Shown here piece after piece: positions 1 through 10,799 of a DNA stretch of 64,000 bases. The translations under genes were made by a program, and so were the position numbers. Below the pieces are notes generated by a model. That model was not told where the DNA came from, made no database searches, and worked only from the letters and a program-made list of their open reading frames with translations. Source of the stretch: Sporopachydermia quercuum (taxonomy: Eukaryota > Ascomycota > Sporopachydermiomycetes > Sporopachydermiales > Sporopachydermiaceae); assembly GCA_001599295.1 (NCBI GenBank), contig BCGN01000001.1, forward strand, positions 1 to 64,000. Direction: 5' to 3'. Position 1 is the stretch's first letter. Every line of letters starts with the position of its first letter.

Positions 1-190
1 TCAGTTGCGTCAGTGATATCGGTATCGTCAGTAGCATCAGTTACGTCGGTTCCATCAGTGATATCGGTTCCATCAGTTGCGTCGGTTCCATCAGTAGCAT
101 CAGTTGTGTCAGTTACATCGGTTCCATCAGTAGCATCAGTGATACCAGTACCGTCAGTTGCATCAGTANTATCAGTGACATCAGTGGGAT
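1..190. repeat. Coding tandem repeat (TDx)n
   Basis: The DNA is a 9-base-period repeat with higher-order 18- and 36-base similarity. On the minus strand it encodes about 20 consecutive Thr-Asp-x triplets, where x is Val, Ala, Gly, Ile, Thr or Asp. It ends at about 190 and continues beyond base 1. Such arrays in fungal surface proteins commonly vary in length between strains. Confidence 0.85.
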
Positions 191-833
191 TGGTTGTTGT
201 GACTTCGTTTTGAATGGTAGTAGAATCTACCGTGGTTTCTGCAGTTTGTTCATTTTCTTGTATCATTTGCTGTAGTTCGGGTATGCAATATGATGGAAAG
301 CTAGCTCCTTCGTTACATCCAATTTCAAGACTGTAAAGCGAATTCGATCCTAGGAAACAAGTTACAGGGTAAAGTTCGATATCGACATTATAATCTGGGA
401 GACATCCGTTTTCATCCACCACCATTGGTGCATCGAAAATAACTCTATTGTCATTTAAAATACCACCTATCAGCCCACCGAGGCACGATGACCNGGTGAA
501 AACAGTTGTTGAAACTCCGCCTTGCTCATAAGATACCGTCCTATACCTATTGCCGTTGATTCCTAAAAGGGTATTTGGTCTTACTTCGATAGTGACGGTT
601 ACTTCTCTTTGGTCAAGATTTGTGATAGTATAACTCAACGGTGTAACTCTGAAATCTTGACCAAGGAAAAAATCGAGAAGATTTTGAATTGGAGTCAAGA
701 TATCATTTTCATCGCATTTATTACCCAAAAGATCAATATCAAAGACTTGCCGTTTTGCGATCAATGGTGCAGCAAGTACCGATGCACAAACCCCTAAAAG
801 AAGTATATGTATCAATAATCGTTGCAAGATCAT
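1..833 (-). CDS. Secreted Thr-Asp-repeat protein, 5' part (runs off the window)
   Basis: The open frame starts at an ATG at 833 and stays open to base 1, about 277 codons, so the C-terminus lies outside the window. Residues 1-21 look like a signal peptide: a hydrophobic run followed by VLAAP. A KR pair at residues 27-28 fits Kex2 processing. The middle part is a Cys-containing ectodomain of about 180 residues, with Cys in KCDEN, SSCLGG, NGCLPD, VTCFLG, IGCNE and YCIPE. It is followed by a Thr/Asn linker and then a repeat of TDx triplets (TDV, TDA, TDG, TDI) reaching the window edge. A TATATATA box lies about 60 bases upstream. I do not recognise the family. Surface or wall localisation is inferred from the signal peptide and the Thr-rich repeat; a GPI signal, if there is one, would lie outside. 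Confidence 0.75.
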   Translation of the reverse strand, partial: MILQRLLIHILLLGVCASVLAAPLIAKRQVFDIDLLGNKCDENDILTPIQNLLDFFLGQDFRVTPLSYTITNLDQREVTVTIEVRPNTLLGINGNRYRTVSYEQGGVSTTVFTXSSCLGGLIGGILNDNRVIFDAPMVVDENGCLPDYNVDIELYPVTCFLGSNSLYSLEIGCNEGASFPSYCIPELQQMIQENEQTAETTVDSTTIQNEVTTTNPTDVTDXTDATDGTGITDATDGTDVTDTTDATDGTDATDGTDITDGTDVTDATDDTDITDAT

Positions 834-892
834 TTTTCTCTCTCACTGCAAGCTTACCAATCTCCACAGTATAGTTCTCCTAATAAAAAGAC

Positions 893-900
893 TATATATA
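893..900 (-). promoter_or_regulatory. TATA box of the Thr-Asp-repeat gene
   Basis: TATATATA lies about 60 bases upstream of the ATG at 833. No other gene is nearby on the minus strand. The short distance fits a compact yeast promoter, but the transcription start is not known. Confidence 0.5.
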
Positions 901-3617
901 GGTGGATTATTCTGTGTGATTGGAGAAACCTTTACCGTCTATTATTAGTCTCTAATTGGTTTTGATTCTCAACTTGATATTTCGAAGATTATTGATTTTT
1001 CATACTGGATGTTGCTGGGATGTATACGAGTCTATATATACCGGTTCTGAAGAATGAGGAATTTCAACCTCCGTGTAACTTCCTTTTCACTCAGAACGTC
1101 AAATTTCAACAGCAGCAAAAGGGAGTTGCTCAGAAACATTCACTTACTAGAAGTGGAATGGTTCATATTACTTTAGGCATTCTGAAGAATCCAATTTCGA
1201 ACTAAGTCTTGCCTACTTTGGATTTAGTGATACAAAACGGTAATGTTTTCGTTTAACTTTAGTGAACCCTCTTGTAGATTCCATCAGTTCTTGATGGATT
1301 AGTGGTNAGTATGTTCCCTAAAGCATTATGTAGCCATATATTTAGTCCATTTTCACTACTTTACTAAGATATTTGAATGAGCTCACGACATATACAAAAG
1401 GTTCTAGACGTCTTATAAATGGTTCGTCATTTAAGGAATAATATTCATTTCACTACATGTTTATTTTCTTGCGAGTCAGTTGATGATTGATCACTAGATT
1501 TTTCACTGGTTGCTTGTGATTCTAATCGTTTCTTGGTACTAAGGGATGTATTTTTTTTCTTTTCTAATCTGGTGATCAATTAACTACTTCTCTTCAGTAT
1601 AATAAGACAAAGTAGTATATAAGGTACTATGACGATATATAGTCAGTGAACTGAGAACAATCAATTGTAATTACTACCATCAATGTGCACCTTTGTGCTC
1701 GTAAAACAAAGAGTTAGCCCTAAGTTTCCTTTTCGAGTAGTAAGAGATTACTTGAAGTCAAATAGCGTTGAGAGTTAGCCAAATTAGTATTATAATTGTT
1801 ATATACCCATTTGAGTTCTGCATTAGTGCATCTTAAACTTGACCAAATCATCCTGTAACTCAATTTAACGTTTGTTCTTTACGGTTTTTATCGTTTCAGT
1901 ACAATACTTTCAGATCCCGATTATGGAGACAAATACAAAAAGTATAAAGCTATCTTTAGAAACCTTTAGGTAAATTTGTTCACATATTGACATTAGCCAA
2001 TGTTTCTTCCAAATGGTATTGCTAAGAGAACGTAAAAACAATGACGACTCAAATAAGTAGTTTGGATTCACCTAAGGTGGTCTATTTGGGTTGAATTTTT
2101 GGAATGTAGCTATAAAAAGTTTCTGTTGTATAATTCTGAAAGTTTTCAATTCTTGTGTTGTTCCTGAGCTATAAAGACTTTTCCCAAATGATGTCACATA
2201 CAGCTGATGGAAAGACCAANAATAATGTTGCTTTACAATAATTTGAGAAGACTCTTCTCTTGCCGAAAATTACAGTAAGATTGTTAATGTTGTTATCTTT
2301 AAAGAGAAATTATCACAACGATATCCTTCGAATAGTTATAAAGTACTGTTTATTGGCGAGTTAAATGAGCGGCTTAATTTACGGAAAAAAAGGAACATTC
2401 CTCGATTTCATCGATCTTATGTGATGATTTTGTATTCAATAGAGCTTGGAACCCAGAAACCCCCGAGATCTAATGAGCAGATGTTTTGGTTTGCTCATCG
2501 GAATCATGCTTGCAACAATACCTTCAAAAGGCAAAGAAGTTAAAAATGCTAATCTTAAATTTCTCAGAACCATACAAAATATGACGATAGATTTCGTAAG
2601 AGAATTGGGAAATAATTAAACTAAACGAGTTTAACTTAATATTCTAACTCTAAACAGAAAGGAAAGTAAGATTTTGTTTTCAACGCTGGAACGAAGGTGC
2701 AGTTTCAAGTTTAGTTAAGAATTAGCTCAAATTGTTATAGTGAGATATACTTATAATTATGATACTGTCATATAACTTACTAAAGAACCCTACATTTGTC
2801 TGATTTTAATGTGCCATATGAGCACTACCTCCGCATACTTGTATATTGATAGGGAAGTTTATTTCAGTATATTAGTTTTCGAGTTAACTAAAACCTTAAG
2901 CTTATCACACAGATTTTTTTGATTGCCACTTTTGTAAAATAATTTAAGGTTTAAAGTAAGTTAGCATGTTTCACATGCTTCAATCCCGAAATGGTAGTAT
3001 GGGGTTTTCCAAAGTCTTAAGGAATATTAGCTTCTTGAAGCAAATAAATCTAGTTGACAATAAGGTAAATGAATGAATGCTGACTTTCTGGAAACCAAAA
3101 CAATTGGTCAAGTTTGGAGGCTAGAATATCTCGGGCTCCTAATAATTGATTGCTGTTCAAATACTGATGAAAGTTTATCTTGTTGGAGTNAACATAGAGA
3201 CGTCAGTTGGTACTCATTAGCAAGTTTACTGCTAAGGTGATTAGTAATTCTCGCAACAAATTTTACTTCAATCCATCAATACTGATTTCAGAAGTTGTTT
3301 TCAAATGTTAAATAAAAGGATCTCATTCTTTAACTTGAATAATTCAGCATTTGAACTCAAACCATAGAAGAAAAAAAATAAGTATGAGATTGAGCATATT
3401 CAAACGTAACAAGTTGAATTGCAACAGCAATGATTCGAAGTATGGGGTATATTTTGAAGGTTGGTTTCTAGTTCATTATAGAAAGAAAGGACTCAAAACT
3501 AACTTTGATTTTGACTTAGATTTGATTGGGAATTTAATTTTCTTCTTTCGACCTATCTATCAGGACGGTGTGAATTAAAGTATTTGCTAAACTGATATAT
3601 CCTATTAATACTTTGAA

Positions 3618-3722
3618 GTTAATAAACTAATAACTTCTTATGATATCTTATTATAGTTTATAACACCCTATAACACTCTATAACACCTTATAATAGTTTA
3701 TTGTAGTTTATTATAGTTTATG
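3618..3722. repeat. AT-rich short repeat cluster with inverted element
   Basis: Three nearly identical units (TATAACACCC, TATAACACTC, TATAACACCT) at about 3659-3690 are followed by TAGTTTATTG/TAGTTTATTA copies up to 3722. An upstream AATAAACTAATAA near 3621 is an imperfect inverted copy of the TTATTATAGTTTAT units, so the strands could fold back. It is unlike the surrounding sequence and is not coding. Confidence 0.55.
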
Positions 3723-6700
3723 TTCTATCTTATATTATATTTAGTAAGACCTTTGTATTAGTGTAATACTATGTAATCATAATTCTAACCCTTTTAACAG
3801 GTATATCTATAATCTAACTATAATACTATATTGGGTTCTTGCTTCATATAAGGAATATGAAGCAATGCGTAATAACACTAGAGAGTTTCAATATGTTAAT
3901 TGTGAATTAAGTTCTGATAAAACAATTATAGCACCTACGAAAAAGTACTTCAATTTTTTGGTTCAGAAGCTCATTTATTCTTCAGCATCCAGCTTCTATT
4001 GTGAGCATCCTGTTTCTAATAAAGCTCACTCTCAAATGGTCCAACCTAGTGCATTTCCTAAATGATCAGTGAACTGAGCCATTGAGGAAATAACTAAAAC
4101 AAGTATCAAATTCAGCAATATATATCTTGAGTTAAATCCAATTTGGTGGTTGCCAAGTCCTCATCAGAATAGTTTCATTAAGTCCATTTCATTTGATGAA
4201 AACCNATATGTTAAAACATAAAGACTTAGCGCTTCAAATGATCATCTTCTGCCAGGTCAACCAAATATTACTATCTTTTATTTCTTAACTCTAGAATCAA
4301 CAATAAATCAAATTCCAATCAGAAAGAACTCGAGTATTTTGTATTTGGCTTAAAGTATTATAGCGATATCATAAAGAAAATGAACAAGTTTCTTGCTCAT
4401 TCACCTACAAATGTTGTATCATACGTATCTTCAAAAACTTATGATGAATATGTTACTAAATCGTTCGTCATTTTATACAATAAGTTCTTGTNGAAAATAT
4501 TTTTACTTTATGTAAAGTGAAATCATTTTTTAATTACTACTTGTTGCCCGCCATTAACCTGGCAAACCATATGATGCCAAGAGCTCTTTACTATTCTGAA
4601 TCATGGCAAAACTACTCTTTTCGAGAAAATTACACTTAGCCAACAAATATTAATCTTACTGATCCCTCCAATGAAAGACGATGGTTGACCTGTTATCCTG
4701 GTTCAATGTATAAGTTGCTGTCAAAGGTTTCCTTATTGAATTCAAACTTCAGTCTCACAGTCTAGTTGGGAATATAAGCATTANTGGCAGTATATTTGCA
4801 ATAGTTGCACACTCTCGAATAAAAATGCACCGAAACTTAAGGTATCTTTAGTAAATTACATTCCTCGAGCATTTTTTGGGTATGCCATATTTGAAACCAT
4901 ATTCAAAAGGTCTATAAAACCGAGTCAAAGGAGTTTCAGTTACTTCTCTCTCCTAACTCTGGAGATTGAGAATGGGCAGCATGCTTAGTGTCGTTTAAAT
5001 TTAATACAAATCTAACAATTGCANTGATAATATGCTAATTAACAAATCACGATTGCTGTCAAAAGAGTCTTAGACTTTTTAGACAAGTAATCTTGTATGA
5101 ATGTGGGAGTTTAAGCTCAATCCAGCTAGTTCCAATGTGTGTTGTATTCAGAAGACATCACCCGACCAAGAATCTTTGGAAAGCCTTATGGAACTCGGCG
5201 AAACTAGTTTGAAAACCTGTTGAGGATTATTCCACTCAAGTCTGTTTATGTTTCTTGAGTTTAAATATCAATGATATTCGACATTGCACTAGATTTTTCT
5301 AACCCTTGATTTTGGAATTGATGTTGCCGTTAAAAAATTGATTATTGAAAGAACCTGCCTGAAAGTCTTATAACAAATGTNATGACGGTAGTAGCTTTTG
5401 GAAGTAATTGAATTCTTGTTAAGGATGAGATGGTGCAGATAGTTTGAGAAATATACTACGAAAGCTATATTGTGTGGTAGAATCTTGTCTTAGTGAGTAA
5501 GAAAGTAATGTGGACAAGACTCCTTGTTTAAAATCCACATTCTGGATTNTTCAATTTTAATTTCAGAAAAGAAAATTAGTTTAAAGAGAAGATTTCAGAC
5601 CTGAAGTTGCTTTCCNTACTCATTTAAATTACATTTATTTGTCTCTTTCAAATAAACCTGAATTCCCTAGTAGCATATGAAGCTGAAAATCTTAAGGAGG
5701 TATGCGTTTATTTCAAGAGTGTGATTCTAACCGTCGCAACGCTAGGGTATGGTTAGATACTTTAATTCCTGAATTATTAACAAATAAAGTTTTAAGAAAT
5801 TATGATTGAACCCTGTAAGAATTTTCTTCCGATTATGCTTTGAAAAACAATGGGATACTTAGGATTGTTCTTGCATAACTCTTCCTTCCTACGGTTGTTA
5901 AATTGAACTGACTGCTCTATGATTTTGGATTGAGCATCAGGCAAAAATTAACTTCATAAACTATCAAGAAGGATCNAAGGACATAGATTAAAATTCAGGC
6001 ATGAACAGTAACTTAAGGAGATTAGTTTATAGTCTCAACTTAAATGTACCTGTCAGGAATTTGAAAGATATACATATTTCAAAACTCTAAGTAAAGTGAA
6101 CGATAATAAGTTGAGATTTCTAAAACTTTATTTAATCAAACTTTACATTATTTACTTGCCTAATAGGGAAGTAGGATAGTTTTAGCCTCAACTTTATCTT
6201 AATTAAGGGTTATCTTAATATAATGATTTCACCTAGTGTTCTTCGTGCGCTTCCTCNATGTTTGACATAAACATTCATTTAGGTAACCCATTCCAAATTA
6301 GGACACATTTTCGTATATTATACGGGGCATGAGGTAAGAATAAGTGATAAAGAGTGAAACTACAATGAATTAATCTCTCTACGTTAACATGGCATCTCTA
6401 TCTGGCAGTATTTAAGGTTACAACGGCTCCTTTCATCATCTCAAAATATCAGACTTCTAGTAGAAATCAACAAAATATCTTAATATTATTGATGGAAGGG
6501 AAGTTCATGTATTANCTAGGTAGATTAAATAGGTGTCAGACGAGTAACTACTTGGAGTCCGTATTTCTTAACAAGCTTGACTGATTTTTGTTGGGCATTA
6601 ACATTTAATATGAAATTTCGCTTGACTTCGGTTTACCTGATCTAAATTGATTATTGGCTCTAGTTATATGTAAAGCATTATATTATTTTCAAAAAGAAAT

Positions 6701-7095
6701 AAACTCCAAAATGATCCTCTTCAGTTCTTCTATTCTGTAAGACAATGCAATTCGCCAGTTTTATATAGGACCCTGAAAGACCCTAAAAGGCCCTAACAGT
6801 GTGAATGAGGAAATTGCNCTGGCATCTTGACCAAGAGAAACCTTATTGATAATTATACCCTTTCGGAATATTATATCACGTAATCATATTTTAAGATCAA
6901 ACTTTTTCCTGTTCACTTTTTCATCCGTAACCGTCCTTTACCGAAATGATTTCCTTATCTACAAATTAGAAACTTGGGAACGGAGCACATCTCGGCCCCT
7001 AAACAATCCAACAATCTCTCAGACAACTATAAACCTTAACAAATACATAATCTGGAAGACTTTTCCGTTCTGAAACTTCATGTTGGTTATACAAA

Positions 7096-10000
7096 ATGCC
7101 CCAATTGACTGAAAATGATATGCGAAAGCCTAGTGGTTCATTGGGCAATCAACCTAGTCTCTCGACAACCATTCCTTCCGTTACTTCGGTTCCAATTCTT
7201 CCACCAATCTCACAATTAGAATCAAACTCAAACTCGGCTTATTTCTCAGCTCCGTTTAATTACAATCGGCAGTTTTTGGAACCTCAAACTAGTTCCAATA
7301 CAATTATCAGAACTTTGCCTTCCGAGAATTCTGATGACCCAGGTGTACTTGTTAGAACTGTATCAAATGAAGCAAGCAGAAGCCGATCGTCGGCTAATCA
7401 ATCTTTCAAAAGATCATATAAAGCATGTGTAAATTGTCGAATGAGAAAAGTTCGGTGTGATCTTGGTCCGCTTTCAAATCCACATGATCCTCCATGCGCC
7501 AGATGTAAACGTGAAAGAAAAGAGTGTTATTTCACGGAATCTCGGAGGGGAGGGGTTTCGAATGTTATTGCTGGGAAAACTCGGAAAAGGTTAAATAGGC
7601 TAGGATCTATGCCGAACTGTGGGTCAAAACTCCAACATTCTATTGGTGCAAACCAGACACCATTAGTTATCCAACAATCATTCAATATAAACTATGCGCC
7701 GAACGGAACTCTTCCTACACCGAACCTTATTTCAATGAGCATCGACGGAAGCAATAACGGAATCAAACAAGGGCAAGGAAGTCTCGGAACCGAGAAATTG
7801 GAAACTACGCGGGATGCGCTAGAATTTCTTGCTAGAGCAGCAGGAACAGTAATGAAATTAGATCCAGTGCCAACTCCTGGACTAAATCAGAATAATGACA
7901 ATTATAGTAATAACAACAATGATATTATAAGTACCTCAAATTTAATTTCTAATGGTTTGAATAGCGGCAGGAATGACAGAAAGCATATAGTCCTTCCCGC
8001 AATCAATTCGGCACAATCTCCGGATTCTATGATACACTCAGGTGACCTTAACGACGAACCGAAAANCCTCAAATCTCAAAGGAAACCTAATAAAATTTTA
8101 ACAATTAGTCCTGTTGACGAACTCTTATCCGATTCCGAAGCTTTGGAATTGGTTGAACTGTTTTTCAAAGTTTTACATCCGTTTTATCCCTACATTCCTC
8201 AACAGATGCACAGCTTACCGGCCTTAATGGACTATCCAATTTTACTATGCACTATTCTAACTATAGCTTCCAGATATGGATGTTTGAACGAAGAGTCTAA
8301 TTCCGGATCCCGGTCTGAGAAATCCCGAAATCGGGATCGGAATTTCTTTGACCACAGGAAGAAAACGGAAGCTGAACTGGATACTAATGAGATAAGTTTA
8401 CCGAACTTATGTCCTAAATGCAGATCTTCTACGTGCTCAAAATCAAACCGAAACGTTGTAGTTCATGATAAACTTTGGGTTTTATGTCAACAAATGATTT
8501 CTCAATCAGTTTGGGCGGAAGCTTCTACTCGTTCTATAGGAACGGTTTATGCTTTCTTATTATTTACAGAATGGAATCCGAGAGCCATTCATTCTCGACA
8601 AAGCGATTTCGGAAATATGGGAGTAGCATCAACATACCCTTCGGAACAATTTACAGGANTAGGAGCTGCTAGACGAAGTGATCGTATGGCTTGGATGATG
8701 ATAGGCACTGCTATTAGACTAGCTCAAGATATGAGATTTATTAAGAATAGTGCCAAGATCTTCTTAGCTACTCATATTTCGGAAACTTACCAGGCTATTG
8801 GAATGGCTCAACGAAGTATGCTATTAGAATCTGTTGGAGAGATTGATTTTGGAGATGATAGCGATGATAATGATGATCGTCATCATAATAATGAAGATGA
8901 GGATGATAACGAAAGGGGGACAACCGAGAGACCTAAAAAGAGTGCAAGAAAAGGGTCTACTGAATATGATGATAGCACTGGTAATGGGACAGATAGAATT
9001 GACATGTCTTCCGGAATTACTTCTGATATATCTTCCGAAATTTCCCCGGATCCCATTTCCTCAGATATTTCTTCTGAATTTAGTTCAAAACTTCGTTTCG
9101 ATACTATAAGTAAAGCTAAACTAGAGATGTTACAAATTGTTCAAAGGGCCTATCAAACAATTTATGCTCCTGAAGCTGAAATATCAGGCTCATCGAGACA
9201 GTACTTAACTATTTTGGATCTATTATCATCAACATTAGATCAATGGCATAAACGATACAATAGTATAATATCAGAACAACGGAAATATGCGGTTGAATCA
9301 GTTGTTGACCGAGAATCCGTTATTTTTGATTACCATTATACATGTTTATATATATATTCGTTAGCATTATCCGTTACTTCGGGAGAAACCGGAATGAGGC
9401 TCCGGTTTGAAGAAATTCAGAAAACAGCTCGGTATATTGAAATGGCATATAAAGCAGGCACTGAATGCATAGAAGTGGCTACTAGGATGAATCGGATGAA
9501 GATGTTGAAATGGATGCCTGTTAGATGGGTTAAACGGATAGTACGATCAGTTGCGTTTTTGGTTAAATGTTATCAAACGTTTATTCCAGAGAGTTTCGGA
9601 AATGGAGATTTTAGTGGGAAGGGAACCAACGGAATGGAACGGAACAATTCTGTCAAATCGGCATTATCTTTTATTGCTGTTTCAAGTGAGGATATATGTC
9701 CGATAATTCTACGAGCGGCTCAAACTCTAAAAGAAGCTGCAATAGATGAGTTACATTTGTGTACTCGATATTCGGCAATCTTGTATTATCTCTATGAAAA
9801 AATGACTGAAAAGGGTAATTCGGATGCCGATAATGGAAGTGTAACAGCAACCGAGCTGACACCAGAAGTGGAACCAGAAGCGGAAAAAATAACAACGAGA
9901 GAAGTACGAGACAACAGTATTCATCCTAGCGTACTGAATACCAGAAATAATCCTAGTAGGGAGGAATCGGAAATGATACTAGAACATAACGGAAAACATA

Positions 10001-10365
10001 ACGGACTCTACTCTAGTCCAGTTCCACTATCAACTTCAGTGGTCCCTATTGACGTGTCATCAGAACAAATAGGAACTAATGCTATTCATAATTCTAACAT
10101 TAATGCTAATAGTGGAGATAATATATCTATGGATTTTACCCTTAACGGACCGGGGGGAGCAAACTTAAATCCTAGCTCAATTACAAACAACCTAAGTTCT
10201 ATGGAAATGGACGAATTAGGGATGTCGGATCCAAATGCAGATTATTTTTCCCTCTTTGATTGGTTTCAAAAGAATGATTCCTCAATTGGTTTAAGCTTCG
10301 TAGAGCCGCTGACGGAAACTTTAGAACAAAATATAAATGAGATCCACCAGAAGAGTAATCAATGA
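7096..10365 (+). CDS. Zn2Cys6 transcription factor, 1089 aa
   Basis: This is a binuclear zinc-cluster regulator. The cluster spans residues 111-144 with the pattern CX2CX6CX12CX2CX6C. The third linker (DLGPLSNPHDPP) is longer than in Gal4. This linker, and the ECYFTESRRGG that follows, resemble the Urc2 (YDR520C)-type group as I remember it; I do not assign the symbol. A fungal-specific transcription factor domain begins near residue 350 (SEALELVELFFKVLHPFYPY) and continues past AWMMIGTAIRLAQDMRF, but it is split by a strongly acidic insert (IDFGDDSDDNDD) and a Ser/Asp-rich segment. The N-terminal 95 residues and the C-terminal 180 are disordered and Ser/Asn-rich, as in activation domains. 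The ATG at 7096 is the first in frame. Target genes cannot be read from the window. It converges with the ubiquitin protease gene. Confidence 0.85.
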   Translation: MPQLTENDMRKPSGSLGNQPSLSTTIPSVTSVPILPPISQLESNSNSAYFSAPFNYNRQFLEPQTSSNTIIRTLPSENSDDPGVLVRTVSNEASRSRSSANQSFKRSYKACVNCRMRKVRCDLGPLSNPHDPPCARCKRERKECYFTESRRGGVSNVIAGKTRKRLNRLGSMPNCGSKLQHSIGANQTPLVIQQSFNINYAPNGTLPTPNLISMSIDGSNNGIKQGQGSLGTEKLETTRDALEFLARAAGTVMKLDPVPTPGLNQNNDNYSNNNNDIISTSNLISNGLNSGRNDRKHIVLPAINSAQSPDSMIHSGDLNDEPKXLKSQRKPNKILTISPVDELLSDSEALELVELFFKVLHPFYPYIPQQMHSLPALMDYPILLCTILTIASRYGCLNEESNSGSRSEKSRNRDRNFFDHRKKTEAELDTNEISLPNLCPKCRSSTCSKSNRNVVVHDKLWVLCQQMISQSVWAEASTRSIGTVYAFLLFTEWNPRAIHSRQSDFGNMGVASTYPSEQFTGXGAARRSDRMAWMMIGTAIRLAQDMRFIKNSAKIFLATHISETYQAIGMAQRSMLLESVGEIDFGDDSDDNDDRHHNNEDEDDNERGTTERPKKSARKGSTEYDDSTGNGTDRIDMSSGITSDISSEISPDPISSDISSEFSSKLRFDTISKAKLEMLQIVQRAYQTIYAPEAEISGSSRQYLTILDLLSSTLDQWHKRYNSIISEQRKYAVESVVDRESVIFDYHYTCLYIYSLALSVTSGETGMRLRFEEIQKTARYIEMAYKAGTECIEVATRMNRMKMLKWMPVRWVKRIVRSVAFLVKCYQTFIPESFGNGDFSGKGTNGMERNNSVKSALSFIAVSSEDICPIILRAAQTLKEAAIDELHLCTRYSAILYYLYEKMTEKGNSDADNGSVTATELTPEVEPEAEKITTREVRDNSIHPSVLNTRNNPSREESEMILEHNGKHNGLYSSPVPLSTSVVPIDVSSEQIGTNAIHNSNINANSGDNISMDFTLNGPGGANLNPSSITNNLSSMEMDELGMSDPNADYFSLFDWFQKNDSSIGLSFVEPLTETLEQNINEIHQKSNQ

Positions 10366-10799
10366 GCAAAAGACGAAANCGGCTTCCGGAACAACTGTGG
10401 AAAGGATTCAACTCAAAGCCGAATTTATATCAAAGAAGTATGCTAAATGAGGAAGTAGAAGAATTCATATAAGATTGGAGATGATGAAAGTTGTATTTTC
10501 CCAAGTTCTTTGTGGCGTTTTAGTATGTTTCAAGGATGTGAGTGGATAATGANTATACAATCAGAATACTAGGATAAGATAGCGGATTTTATANTTTTAT
10601 AGCCTTGAGATTTTATAATCTCCGGTATCATGTTTAGCACTTCTTCGAGGATCATGCTTCTCTATAGTGGTACAGTGCCATGTAATAATTAGATATACTA
10701 TAAGTATATATATTTTGCTGTGTAAATATTTGATCCGGTATCTTCCCCGGTATCACTCGACAGGAGAGTAACATAAATAACACCGATGAGGTTACAGTA
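10366..10799. other. Convergent 3' spacer
   Basis: These 434 bases separate the stop codons of the Zn2Cys6 gene and the ubiquitin protease gene. No ORF or RNA gene is seen; two single N calls lie near 10554 and 10594. Confidence 0.6.

Larger units (their letters stand above)
834..7095. other. 6.3 kb gene-free stretch
   Basis: No ORF longer than 75 codons is found on either strand, and none of the short ones resembles a known family or joins others through recognisable donor/branch-point/acceptor sets. The base composition is AT-rich with few CpG. Single N calls are spread through it. The only structured element is the AT-rich repeat near 3618-3722. No tRNA-like internal promoter, terminal repeat or integrase/transposase fragment was recognised. 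It may hold promoter DNA for the Zn2Cys6 gene at its right end, a non-coding RNA, a decayed gene or a centromere; the sequence alone does not decide. Confidence 0.6.

Noticed and set aside
834-7095. Decayed mobile element in the gene-free stretch
   Set aside because: No terminal repeats, target-site duplications or recognisable enzyme motifs could be seen in any frame.
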